Positions 23,201 through 35,645 of a DNA stretch of 64,000 nt are shown piece after piece. The position numbers were made by a program, and so were the translations under genes. The notes under the pieces are model-generated. The model was not told the origin of the DNA and did not search any database. It was given only the letters and a program-made list of their open reading frames with translations. How positions within the stretch are numbered: position 1 is the stretch's first letter; each line of letters opens with the position of its first letter. Origin of the DNA: Mortierella sp. BCC40632 (lineage: Eukaryota; Mortierellomycota; Mortierellomycetes; Mortierellales; Mortierellaceae); NCBI GenBank assembly GCA_011634665.1, contig WAEK01000006.1, positions 1,011,001 to 1,075,000 on the forward strand, written 5' to 3'.

Positions 23201-24531
23201 AAACAACTCAGAAAGAGAGAATGCTATCGACGGCAGGTACTATCAGGATTCCTTCTACAGTTCCATTTGCCACAACTGCAGCTTCTCAACCTGGTAGTGC
23301 CTTTGCCACAGTTGCTAATTCCTTCGCCTTTGGTGCATGTACCCAAAACCAGGTTTACGCACACCAAAGAAAGGTTGACAAAGATCATAGCCAAATGAAG
23401 TGGCGCTTCTTTGACTAAGTCACAGAAGGAGGCTGGGGGCGATTGAATTTGCATGCTTTTGGTTTGTGAGCAGTATTTCCTTTGCTTTCAGGGGGTGTAC
23501 ATAGATGGTTCGAGATCTCGATGAAGGAGGGGGGGGCAGCATGCTCCCTACAGCAGGCTTCTTCTGCACCAAATATCCTCGCGTTTGTTGTCATTGTTTT
23601 GGTTGCGTGCAGTAGGTAAGCCTGGGTAATTTACAATAATTAGTTACTACGATGGCTGAAATATATTACACTAACGCCCAAGTTCAAAAGGACTTGGAAT
23701 ACATTCCCACATAGGAGTACATCGAGCTCAAACGTATCCGTAGGTAAAACTAGAGGATCTGATATTTCCACTTACACACACACATACGCGCGCGCAGACC
23801 TCATCATGTTCTGCGATCTTCAAAACTTTGACTGCGTATCTTCTGGCATGCTGCCGATAATATCTGTTGGTGTGCACAGGCTTATCCAAAGTCCAGTATG
23901 ATTTGCAGCTAATACGCTCTTACCGCGTGTGTCAAGTTCCCTCAACGTAGATTGTCTCACAAGAGTAGTGTGATTATGGCAGATACTCTTCGGGACAATG
24001 GGATATCGAACTTGAGTTTTTCTCTCTCTCTTCTCTCTTTCTCTCTTTCTCTCTTTCTCTCTTTCTCTCTTTCTCTCTTTCTCTCTTTCTCTCTTTATCT
24101 CTTTCTCTCTTTCTCTATCTGATAATCAAACCTCCTGAGGTAATGGTTTCTTTCTGCCCTATTGTAGGCGATTTCTGCCTTTCTTCACTGAGCGCTATCT
24201 TTCAGGACACCGTTAGCCTTCTGCAATCGTCAATTAAGTCTAGCTACCACATATCAATCAACTATTCCCAGCTAACAATAAAGCAGAAGGGAAAGGGGAA
24301 AGAAGGTGTCAATATGATTCATTTAAAGGGTCCTGAGCTTAGATAAACTCCCTTTCAGCCATCCCAAAGTTGAAGGTACTATTCCTTTCTGCAATACTAA
24401 AGACAAACAACAAGTAATTAGTACAAAAGAGGAGGAGGAGGGTTAGAGAAGGAAGAGGATCAGAGTTTTGAGCAAAGACATCCAAACCATTGATACCATT
24501 CAAAGAATAAGTCCCTCTCCCTGTTTCTCCC
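21423..24531. other. Gene-free spacer with simple repeats
   Basis: About 3.1 kb between the 3' ends of SRP68 and the unknown gene at 24532. I could not build a spliced gene here. It holds a (GA)n run at about 23160-23199 and a (TTTCTC)-type tandem repeat at about 24017-24117. An open stretch at 22178-22480 (minus) looks mildly coding but has no recognised domain or start context. Confidence 0.55.
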
Positions 24532-24965
24532 TTACCGTCGACATTGTTCGGCCGCCACCTTGTCCCTAGAGGCTTTGTAAAGCATCTCCCGCATCCGAGA
24601 GATAGTGATGCTTGACTCTGGAACGCGACTCGCTTCATCCTTTCTTTGACTAGTACCCTCCCCGCTGCTATATGAAAAAGACGATTGTCTCTGTCCATTT
24701 GGACTTTGCGTGTAGTTCAGTTCCGGTTCCGTAGTCGATCGTTGGACATTCCGATTGCTTGAAAGACCTACATTATAGGTGAAAGAGCAAAGAAAAGGCT
24801 TCAGAAACGAGTGCTTCTTCCACCCCCACCCCCCACCCCGCTCTATAGTGATTCCTGACTAAGTAATAATACCTTCATTTCTCCTGGGATCTCGAATTTC
24901 ACCCGTCTCGGGATCTACATAGAGAACATTAAACAGTGCCTCAAGTTCTTGGTTGAAGCGCTGTT

Positions 24966-25007
<42 letters not shown>

Positions 25008-25259
25008 GAAAAAGTTGAGAAAACGAGATCAAAGTCAGATCAGAAAAAAAAAAAAAAAAAAAAAAAAAAAGGAAAGGAAAAAAAAAAAAAAAAAAAAAAG
25101 GGAAATAAAACAAAGCAATCAACTTGCCTCAAAAAGGATATCATTCTCTTTGGTAGCACCTTCATACAGATACTTGTAGGTCTGACCCTCCTGTCTGAGC
25201 TAAGAAGCGTAAAACCAATAGTTATAGTAGTAAAAAAGTGTCATTTTTTGGTGATTGCC

Positions 25260-25305
<46 letters not shown>

Positions 25306-28097
25306 ACAACAACAGACCCTCTCTCCCCTTTCTTTACCTTTGTATGGGTGCATGCGGCCTCTACAAGTTGCTTCTCTAATTCACCTTGTTTTTGAGCTAC
25401 CTCTACCCAATGAGGACAAAGAAGCACCTCCTCAAAACTTTCGACCAGATTCGTGATTTGTTCCAACAACTTTAGACTACGATCCACAGTACTAGGACTC
25501 TGGTCTCGACAACCTGGACTAGAACAATCCTGGATCGTACTTTCAACTGTGGTCGGAATGGTTCTTCTACTAGGACCTTGTTGAACAGAGCTCCCTATAG
25601 AATCAGAGGATGGTCGATGATTAAGAAGTGGGTTGGAAGGGTCAGAGGTCGTCAGCAACGACAACGATGGCAATGGAGTCGAGGTGTTCCACACAGACAC
25701 TCTTCTCTCTTTGCTTGCGGAATGTAGTACCATTAAATTGTCTACCTTCTGGGGTCAGTGCCACCTGAGACAGTATAGAGTGAGGTCGAGAAGTAGCAAG
25801 AAATCCCTGTCTTCTCTCGGTGGTGTCTCGACAGCATTCTGCTGAAGGATGACCATTCAGGTCGACTCTGATTTGCCTACTGTGTTTTGGTTCAAGTTCA
25901 TGTGTTTGAGAGGGTGTCGGTGGCAATGGTCTCTCCAAGTGCACGGTCTCACGACCGTTTGTCGATACAGGAGTCTCATCACTTGAGATGATCTCTGTCT
26001 CATCCAAATCATGTCCAGGTGTAGATTCTCTTTGTCCTAGTGTCGACGATTCATTAGATTTGACTGGCTCCTCAAATAGAGTTTCCAATGTGGGCTTTCG
26101 AGGGCTTCGACTTTGCTGAGGATTTCTCGAGGAAGTCGAGCTGAGACGACCACTAAGATTCCATGTCCTAGGACCATTGGCGGCCGTGGCCCATTCACGG
26201 GCTAGTTTACTAAGTTGACTCAGACTTTGAGATTGCCGGATTGCTTTTGGATTGTTGTCCGTTGTAGTCGTCGCTGTGGCTTTTGAAGGGTTGGTCAGAC
26301 ACTTGTCGACCAAATCACTAGTGTCAATATTTGCATTGGTGATAATGCCATGAACAACTTGAGGTTGGGGGATCGGCCGGTCCAGATAGCCCTTGCCAAT
26401 GATTTCGATGCTATTCTTTCGACTAATAATCAAAGTGCTGCCGGCTGTGCTGGAACTATAAGGATTGCTGGAAAGACCAAGCGCAGTACGGGAAGTCTCG
26501 GATATTGGATGGTCCATGATTGCTTGAGAGCATTCCTTTTCACATTCTGCGATAGCTCTCTGTCGAAGCTCTTCAAGCTGCGCCTTGATCGTCTCTAGTT
26601 GGTTGCGCTTCTGAGATGTCTATAGGATGATTTTTTTTCTCTTTCTCATTTAGAAGCCGGGCTTTGAAAGAAAGTACTAAAGTTACCACAGAGACTATTA
26701 TTTAACAACATGGCAACATACCACATCCATGACTAAATCCCACAACGGTCTTTTGCCCTGAATCGCTCTGTCGCTCTATGTGGCATGTAAAATAGTGTGA
26801 GCTAAATTCTCGATAGAGAGACTTGACAAAGAACATTCCCACCCCCACCTCTAGCATACCGTTGGCTCATACGAGTTTACCGAATAGTTAACGGACCAGG
26901 GACTAGAAGGCGCTGTTTCCAAGGCCGGTAGATCGCTCCATGACACTCGCCTTCCATGCTTTTGTTGGCCCCATTGGTCTTTGGTTTTTTGTTTCATGGC
27001 TGACACAAGCGCTGGTATCCGTTGAGACTTGGTCCGAGCATGCCTAGACCTGCGCTGACAGGTTTCTTTTTGTTCAGAGATTTCGTTTGTCCTTCCCTTG
27101 TTCGTGTCGTTTTTGGAAAATTCCGTGTCTGATGGCTGGTCCTCGTGCTCATGATTCTCCGCTGTAGTTGTATCGATGTCTTCAAAGAGCAAGTCATCCA
27201 TGTCGTACCGGTCACTCCAATCGCTGCCTACGCTACAGGTGCTGCTACTACTTTGGCTATACTGTTGGCTAGGTGAAGAGCAGGAACTCCCTAAAGACAG
27301 GTTTGACTCCCGATGATCCAAACGCTCTTGAGATGAGTGGCTATAGAGTGTATCCGAAGGTGAGACTGGAGAAAGAGGGCAAATTTGCGTATAGAGTCCT
27401 AGTGTCCCTAAACGGCGATTGAATCCTAGGTACAGTCCAGTGTTCCGAATGAATTCGTGGTTAGAACTAAGGAAAGGCACTCAAAGGTTCGGATCAATTT
27501 TTTTTTCATTACTCTTTGGAGATCTTACCGTCTGGCCATAGGTCATCATGGACCAATATCCAAGAATCCAAAAGCCGCCTTGCTTCCAAACAATCTGGTA
27601 TATACCACGATGTATCCACTGTAGTGACGTATCCACCTCCATTATGACTGATCCATACTTCATCCTCAGAACCGGCCACTAAAAGTGTGCAGAGCTTTAC
27701 TCCTAACTGGTCGATTTTGTCTTCAAACAACGGCAGTGTCCGTGCTCTAAAAAAAGGGGGGAGGGGGGAGGGTTACCGTTGGCAAGTTTAATAGCCAGTT
27801 AACTAATTTACCCCGCACCACTCTGCGAGGTTACAGTATGAGCCAGCTTTGTGGATTTCTTACCTTGTAAATATTCGAGTTACTTCACCAATAATATCTC
27901 TTGAGTCTAGATATATTCGTTCAATGTGATACTGGCATCCATTGAGGATATAGCGGTAGTTATCCATCCACTTTTCGCGACAATCTATTTCTATTCATTG
28001 ATAAAAGCGGTATTTGGAGTTCCTCAGAATTTGTGGAAGATTGGTGATTATCCAATGAATAGTGTGATACTTGAAGTATAGAGGGATTCCTATCAAG

Positions 28098-28131
<34 letters not shown>

Positions 28132-28546
28132 TGTATTGTGCTTTACCTTTGCATGCGTGGCCCCATTCCTGAAACTCTCGCTTTGATAAAATAGGCTTGT
28201 AAGGATATGCCTGCTCTAGATAGGTTCTGAGGACATAAAATGTAAAGGCGCTGCTATAACTCTGTAATTCCACGCCAAGCACCTCAATTTCTGTTACCGA
28301 AGTTTCGTTCAGCCCCAAAAAAAAAAAAAAGCGGATCAGATAAGAGGAGAGAGAGGAAACCGTTAGAGATTTTCAGAATTCCATGTTCCATATTCCAGAT
28401 CTCAATTCATCCTAACTACGCTGGAGAGGCAGGGTTCTTGGTCCCCATATTAGAAACTTACCAGAATTGGTAACAAGGCTATAGATTTTTTTGGCTGTCA
28501 CCAGCTCCTTGGGAGTGAGATCCGTTAACAGTTGGCCATCGGTCAT
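24532..28546 (-). CDS. Unknown large protein, Ser-rich with coiled coil
   Basis: Exons: 28462-28546, 28147-28290, 27864-27984, 27529-27746, 26860-27479, 26722-26775, 25765-26619, 25338-25706, 25128-25199, 24873-24960 and 24532-24767. All but one junction are phase-consistent with good splice signals, giving about 953 residues. The N-terminal 210 residues (from MTDGQLLTDLTPKEL) look globular, with Trp/Tyr-rich segments such as EDEVWISHNGGGY and LDSWILVHDDLWPD. A Ser/Thr/Asp-rich region follows, then a coiled coil (KRNQLETIKAQLEELRQR), a long disordered Ser/Pro region and a helical tail. I do not recognise the family. The 58-base intron 25707-25764 is doubtful: the frame changes there and a frameshift is an alternative. 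The intron after 25128 starts with GC (GAG|GCAAGT). The start could be further upstream at an in-frame ATG near 28594. Confidence 0.7.
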
Positions 28547-29045
28547 TGCTTTGAGTAGGAAGGAAGGGGAGTGGGGAAGATTTGAAAATCGCATTTTTGT
28601 TTTTTGTTTTTTGATTGATTGTTTGTGTGTTTGTTTGTGCATTAGGCAGATGCTCTATTAATTCTCGTATTCTCTTTCTCTTTCTCTTTCTCTTTGCATT
28701 CTATCAGATTTCCATTAGCAAAAATTACTTATTAAGGACCCCCACCTTTCTCCATGTATTGCAAAAGCATATCAATCAACTCCATAGGTAACACGGTCTC
28801 TTCTACAAATGAATAGTGTTTCCATGTGCCATGAGAGGTCAACGCCCAGCGTTGTCACACACAGAAAAAAATTATATGGAGAACAACAGTAGCATCGAGG
28901 AGGGAAAGGGATGTTAATATTCATCCCAAACACTTCTAGATCTTGGCTCTTCACAATGATAGATCACCCATCCTCCCATTTTTGATCCTTGGCTGTCATT
29001 ACAGTAAAAAAAAAAAAAAAAATAGACAGGCCATTTCTCTTCATA
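28547..29045. other. Short spacer between minus-strand genes
   Basis: Promoter of the unknown gene and 3' flank of the Rho GEF gene. It contains TTTG/TTTC simple repeats near 28600-28690 and an A17 run near 29006-29022. No exon is supported. Confidence 0.5.
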
Positions 29046-32000
29046 TTATAGCTTCTTGTCAGAGCGACTTCCAAATGTCATGGAAGACAAGAGACCTTTT
29101 TTGCGTCCAGGGATAAGCATATTCATCACAGAGACACTTGACTTGATGGTGTCGATCGTCAGGGATGACTGTGATTGGCGGACGCCTTCCTTTGTTGAAA
29201 TCGATTTCTGGTTGGCCTTGTTGTCGTTCCCATCATAGTCGAGTTCAGTGGCACTGTCGATGGTCGCTATACTGTCGGCGCGTGCCCGGCGTTGGCCACC
29301 CCCAGAGAGGTAGAGGCTCTTGCCTCCAGGAGAGTTTGGCGATAATGGACTCCCGAACTGGGTGCTACCGTTCCCGTTACTATTACCGCTCCAGTTGTGA
29401 TTGTAGTTCCCCGCAGTGGTCGCACTTCTCCCCAACATGACTCCGCTATGGGATCCCGGCAAGTTGGCAATCCCTGACGAAAACGAGTTACTGTGGCGGT
29501 GTTGGTGGAAGGCTTGTGAAGACCTGGCGCTTGAGATCGATGCAGTGGCTGACTCGCGGAATTTTTTTAAACCCTTGGAGCGCAAAGAAGCTACCTTGGT
29601 AAAGGTGTTGGCTATCCTGTAGAAATAGTCCGTTTCCATGTATACTCGGCAGTAGTGTAGCTGAGCGCTTTCGTATGGATCAAAGTGGTATCTTGTCCAC
29701 TGAATATTGGCAACTGAATGAGGGCAATACGAAGGCAAGGAGACAAAAACAGTGTTAACAAAAGATCTCTGCGATTAAATAAGCAAAAATAAAAATAATA
29801 AAAATAAAAAAAATAAACACGATGATATCGGAACCCTTACCAAGCTCTGTTAGATGAATTCCAAATGCTTCAGAGTCCATAAATTTGTTGATATCCTCGG
29901 CAGCACCAATGGTGTCTCCAACATCGTTAAGGTTGGCTCTACTCTTCAGAACAGCGCGGAACCCAGCCTCGGTCGACTGGATCATTCCTACAAACGATGG
30001 AAGACGCATAAATGGAGTGACATCCACTGGAGGACCAGAGCTATGAGCGTAGAATAACGCAACCTCGCCCTAAAGAAAAAAAATTGAGTAAGGTTGAGAT
30101 GTTGCTTTGTGCTGATAATGGTAGCTTGATAGCAGCACGATCCGTGATAGTATGGAAAGTCAAAGATGAGTCTATGGTGGAGTTACCTTATACCGGTAGT
30201 CTCTGTACTGGTTTTCTGTAAACACATTGCAAAACAATTCTAGTTCTGCGACATGTAGTCTTGACGTATGGTCAATCCCGCTCGAGGACATGGCCTTCTC
30301 CAGTGTGAGGGTCTGATAAAACTTGGAAATGAAAACATCCCGCAAGTTCAGATCTTCTGGAAGAATGCCTCGTGTAGTCTCCCACAGATCCTCCTTTCCC
30401 TCTGCATGGTATCGAGTTGTAATGCAGAATAGACCCTCGGGATCGGCTATAATTGAAAAGCGATGACAAGATATGTTAGAGTCTGGCTCATCCAATGGTA
30501 TCTGCTGCTGCATACAAACCAGTACTGTACTCTAAAAGCTTACTTTGCTCGACGCAGGAGATTTGGAGCTTGAGTAAATCCATCCATCCCATGAATTTCC
30601 AATGTGCTCTTGAAGTAGCTGCGTGGATTAGTCCTGAAGCACCTTGAGCAAAGCTGCCGCCCAGCTGACTCTGAGATTGATTTGTAGGAGCATTATGTCC
30701 ATTGCCTTTCTCCTTTCTGCGCTTATCACTTTCAGCCGTCTCCTTGGGCTTGAATAGAGCCTCGCCCGTCATTCCACGTGGACGACGAACGATCATCACC
30801 TTGTCTGAGAAGAGGATCAAGGTAATTGCCTTGCCTCTTTCTCCTGTAAGCAGATTTGTGTCATAGCCGTCCAAATAAGCAACAACAGTTCGATCCTGAC
30901 TTATGAGAGAATCCTAAGGCAGGAAATCATGAGGAGTCGTTGAGCTCATTTGTCCTCATCGTAGGAGAAATAATACCATCAAACTTGTGTATTCCTGACA
31001 ACAACGCAGTAAATGACACTTACGGGGCAATTTTCAACAGCACTCCTCAGATTAAAGAGCAACTCGAGGGTTTGCTCTGGTCCAGCTTTCTCCATATGTG
31101 CAATAAGAGCTGCTGTTTCAGCAGCTTCTTTCAATCCCTCGACTTCTGATGAATTTGCTGGGGTTCCTGAGACGATCTCTATAAAAATATAGTAGAGATC
31201 AATAGTCAGTTGGTGAAAGAGAGAGACTCAAAGCCTAGATCCAAAAAGTAAAATTATTACCCTTGAACAATAATGGGTACTTGGCAATTCTCTGCGTTGG
31301 CTCGACAAGCAGATTTCCAAGAGGTCCAGTCTTGGCAAGGTCGCGACATTTCTCTTGGTATTTCTGGAATGCGATGCTCTTTTTCTCGAGGCGACTATAG
31401 ATCTGCTGCGCTTTGCTGTACCGCATGAGATAGTGCTTGTAGCAACTCATCGCTTGTAGCTAAGTCGTCAGTAAAAAAAAAAAAAAAAAAAAAAAAAAAG
31501 ACAGCCAATGTCATATCGTGTATTAGTCATACATCCATCTCTAGAGCAATGGGACCAGAATGGACTTTTGACTTGTATTCTTACATTCTTTTTACAGATC
31601 TCGCCCAGATTCATATTAGTGGGGTTTCTCTCATACTCTCTCAGGTCTCTTAGAAAGTCGGTGCTAACAGCCAAGATTTGCTCAATGTTCGAAAACATGA
31701 CTCGTAATTCGTATTTTCCAGGCATGTTTGGACCTGCAAATTCACGAGCTTCTCTCATGTAGACCTGTCAAAATAAATATGGAAATGCAGAGGCAGTGGT
31801 GAGTCGTTGTGAATGGGTAATCGTATGATAAAGGGTGGTGTATGTTCCTACTTACATCGACAATGGATTGGACTCGCTGTTTGTACTTTTCCTCAGTCTC
31901 GATTAGCTCTAGAATGGCATTGTGGCGTCTCTCTGCCGACTTTACAAATAATAATAATAATAAAAATTAGTACCTCACGTCAGCTATTCTGCAACCAGAC

Positions 32001-33717
32001 AAGTGATGGAATGAATCAAGGAATTGAGATCTACCTTTTCACCTGCCCTCATGACGGGTAAACTGAGTGCTTTCCGAGAAGACTCTGGTAAAAGCATCTC
32101 TGGCTCTATGTGATCTCCCAGACTGTTAAACAGGGCCCAGAACCGCTCCTGTTCGTAATTGGTAGATGTGTTGTCTGGGATTACAAAATCAACCGTCAGC
32201 GCTGCAGGTTTCTAGAAGAAAAAGAAAAGAGTCAGGTGCCATGCAGATTAGTGATAATGAACGAATCGTCCCAGGTGTCCCAACTGCAGTTGATTTCTTG
32301 AAAATGGTCATTCTGTCGTTACCATTTGGGCCTCAAGATTCTTGAGAACATGAGAGAATCCTTCTTGTTTGATCTCTTCCAGCTGGGCTACAAGCGATGC
32401 GATGTACCGTGGACTCTGCATCCACCCGGCGTCATCTAGGACAAAAACAGAGTGATCCCCCGCAGACTGATGGCGGACAACCTGGTGGCGACTCCTGTCT
32501 TTCTGAGGCACGGAGGCAAGACAACGTTCAAGCGCGAAATGTAGCATCGCCTGAAACTCTGATTTCTTGGGATAGTATGACCGACATACCTCAAACGCTG
32601 TCGTTGATCGAAAGTCGTCAGGTATTTCGAGACTCACGAATCTCTATCAAGACCATTGAGAAAACGTTTGAGGCATTGTTCGTGCACTTGTTTCCATTGT
32701 GAGAAAAATGTAATGCTACAGATGCCCAAGAAAAATGTGACAACACATACCAGAACAGTCCGGACTAGGAAATGCGTGACACCAGCCTCTGGCCTTGCTG
32801 AAATGCAGATGGTTCCAAGACGAAGGTCTTTTCCTACAAAATGTACTGCATCTATTGGGCCACAAAGAGATGACACGGGTACAAATGCATAGAGAGATAA
32901 AAAGTCTTAGAAGTCAACCCATGGAAAAAAAATATATAAGATAACAGCACAATAAAATGGTGATGATAACGAATGCGTGGTGTACATGCCTGGCTGGTTA
33001 TAAAAGATGGCCTCATAGGGCGAATTGTAGTGTGGCAAGATCATGACAGGTGGTTCTGATTTGGGGTTCCGTCCAAGAGACAAGATACTACTGGCACTCG
33101 ATCGTACAGTTTGGGCATATCGTTTTGGCTGAGAGGTTGGCGAAAGTGCTGACGACGATGCTGCTCCTATGCCTATATTCATCCCAACAACAGAGTCGCA
33201 TAAACCTGAGGTACGACCACAGACTGTTGAGCCGCCACCTGCAGTAGAACCAGTGGCTATGATTCCCTGCCCAGGGGTGGAGCAGTATCCAGTCTCTATT
33301 CCTGTAGCCATGTTCAAGGTAGCCACAGATGCTGTGCCTGTGGCTGCAAAGGATGTTCCTTGAACGCCTCCAGGACTGTATCCCATCAGTTGACTGGCTG
33401 GAGTGCCACCAACAGCGTTATTTAGGACTGAGAATACCATGGAGCCATTCCTGATGTTTGGCCGTTCTTCCATGTACGCCTCATAGTCGTATCCTGCTCT
33501 CGCCAACGTCTGCTCAATAGCCTATGAACGCGTGGGAATTAGTGAAGAGTGAGAAGGGAGAGGGCGTTGTCACGCGACGCTGAGAAGAATAGAGTGGAGA
33601 GGAGATGGTTGGCGGGTGGTTGTACATTAGGTTGACTCTTAGGGTAGAGAGCGGCAACGCTACCTGATACTGTTGCTGGCCCGTGAGCGGCAGAGGAGCG
33701 ATCTTGTGAAGAACCAT
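29046..33717 (-). CDS. Rho-family guanine nucleotide exchange factor (DH domain)
   Basis: Thirteen phase-consistent exons: 33664-33717, 32990-33521, 32751-32851, 32323-32643, 32035-32211, 31856-31939, 31585-31764, 31261-31459, 31024-31178, 30544-30913, 30187-30446, 29841-30069 and 29046-29713 (1109 residues). The Dbl homology domain spans about 395-600: RRHNAILELIETEEKYKQRV (first conserved block), then EICKKN, and EPTQRIAKYPLLFK, the signature of Dbl GEFs. A PH-like segment with KAITLILFSDKVMIVRRP follows at about 602-810, interrupted by a Lys/Gln-rich insert. The C-terminal 150 residues are Ser/Asn/Gly-rich. It should activate a Rho-type GTPase in polarity or cytokinesis. The arrangement resembles Bud3-type GEFs, but that is tentative. 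The second intron begins with GC (CAG|GCATGT). Confidence 0.85.
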
Positions 33718-35548
33718 TGTTTGCGTGCTGGCAGCGCTAGGTGGGAGATGGGGGGTCGCAAGGATGGTGTTTCAAGTGGACAGGTGGGAAGTGGGGTATA
33801 GATTCGACGGCCGTGTTTCGCTCTACGAAAGAGAGACTCGATAGGGTGAGACTCTACGGGAGTAAGGTTCGCTCTCTCTCTCTCGCTCTCGCTCTCTGCG
33901 TGGAGGAGGCACAGAAGTAGAAAGAAGGAGGAGTAGTAGAAAAAGGGTTATGGGCTGAGGTAGAGGGGCGCAGAGAAGAAGAAAAAGGAAAAGAGGAAAG
34001 GAATGAGAAGACGAGGAATGGGCGAAAGGTCTGCTGAGGGTGAGGTGCAGTGGACAGCGAGCAATGGGTAATGAGCGATGGTTGGGTGAGGTAGAGTGGG
34101 GGGGGGGTAAGGTAGGGTGAACAGGACTTCTCGATCGTGCGCGTGGACAGTCAAACAAAAGGGGCGTGGGGATGTGGCGAGGCCGATGAAGGAGTACAAA
34201 GGCGATCGGTTATGTCGCCATCTGTCTCATGAGGCATTACTCCTCTTCCAGAAACCCAATGGCGATCCGTGGTGAATCGCACGACTGAATGATGCTGGGG
34301 TGCGGACCGATCGACTGCGTGCATCCTGCATCGACGATGTCGTTGTCCGTTGGGTTGCGAACCGATCACGGCCTGCAGCTCCTCCCTTTCTCTTACTCAC
34401 TCTCTCTTGGTTGCCGTGCGTGTTCGAATCCCCGTCGTCACGCGCACAAAGAAAGAAGAGGCCGTCACCATGACGCCTCTCGTCTCCTTTGTTTCTCTTT
34501 CTCTCTCTTCTCTCACTCTCCTCTCTCACTCTTCTCCCTTTCTCTCGTGTCCCATGTCCCTGGAATGCATTTCTGCAAGATTAGGTGCTGGTGCACAAGA
34601 CCCGAAAGGAGAGAAGAGAAGGAGAGAGTGAGAGTGAGAATGAAAGAGAGCAGGAAAAGCTTCGCCCAGCGCTGTGGCCTCTTCTTTTCCATTGACGACT
34701 CTGTAGCCAAGAGGTTCGGCTCCAGCAGAGCAGAGTGAACGCTCTAATTTTTTTTATTATTTGTCCATGTGCTCTCCACAAGGAGAAGTCCACCACCCGT
34801 TCCGGTTTCATGGTCTCAATGTTCCCTCACAGCGGCAGCACGTGGGCCGTGCGGCTGCAGCCGGAGTCTATATTGACAACAAAGCTGTTATTCCGTTGTG
34901 GGGCTCCCGATTCTTTCAACGTCATGCTAGGACGTATGTGGGGCCTAGCTGCCCTTCTGATTGAGTTTAAACGAGAGATAAAAGGAGAAAGAGAAAGAGA
35001 GAAAGAGAAAGAGAGAAAGAGAAAGAGAGAAAGTGAGAAAGAGAAAGTGAGAAAGAGAAAGTGAGAAAGAGAGAAAGAGAACGAGAAAGGAAGGAAGAAA
35101 GAGAGAAAACGAGAGTAAGAAGACGAGAAAGAAGACGAGAAAGAAGTGAGAGACCGTGGTCTTGGCATGTAAGATTTGAGTACGAGAGAATCAAGGGGAA
35201 GAGAATGTGTGCGTGTGCCAAGCGAGCGAGCAATGATTGATGCTGAGCGATCCAAGACTAAGTTCCTTCCTGGAGCACATTCTCGAGGCATGTGTTCCAA
35301 GGCTCGGTTCGCCACTTTCCCCCACAAGACATACGCACACACACGCAGCTCAACAATCGGGTGTCTCATCTCTCTCTCTCTCCCTGTCCAGCCGCCCTGG
35401 AGAAGGTGAGAGCGAGAGTACTTGAGAGCCGCCCCGATTCGACCATATAAATACTCGGGAAAGCTCTTTTTTTTCTTTCTTTTTTTTTTTTCTCCACTGA
35501 TCCTGACCTGAATCCAAATCACCTGCTCCCTTTTGCCGTTGCACCTGT

Positions 35549-35607
<59 letters not shown>

Positions 35608-35645
35608 TTCTCTTTCTCCCATTTTCCTTTCTCCCAAGTCACATC
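33718..35645. promoter_or_regulatory. Divergent promoter region, purine/pyrimidine-rich
   Basis: Shared upstream region of the Rho GEF gene (minus) and the ICMT-like gene (plus). It is dominated by strand-asymmetric simple sequence: GA-rich at about 33860-34110, CT-rich at about 34380-34560, a nearly pure purine tract at about 34976-35150 and a (TC)n run at about 35551-35601 ending 45 bases before the ICMT ATG. Open frames here follow these repeats and are not genes. Confidence 0.6.

Noticed and set aside
28546..28642. Longer N-terminus for the unknown 24.5-28.5 kb gene starting at 28642
   Set aside because: The added residues are encoded by TTTG-type repeats on the opposite strand. A start at 28546 or 28594 is more likely.
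34400..34445. tRNA-like T-arm (GTTCGAATC)
   Set aside because: The flanking bases do not form a T stem and no acceptor or anticodon arm could be placed.
34827..35642. Long open frame on the minus strand rich in Glu/Arg and Ser/Leu/Phe
   Set aside because: It is a translation of GA and CT simple repeats in the promoter of the ICMT-like gene.
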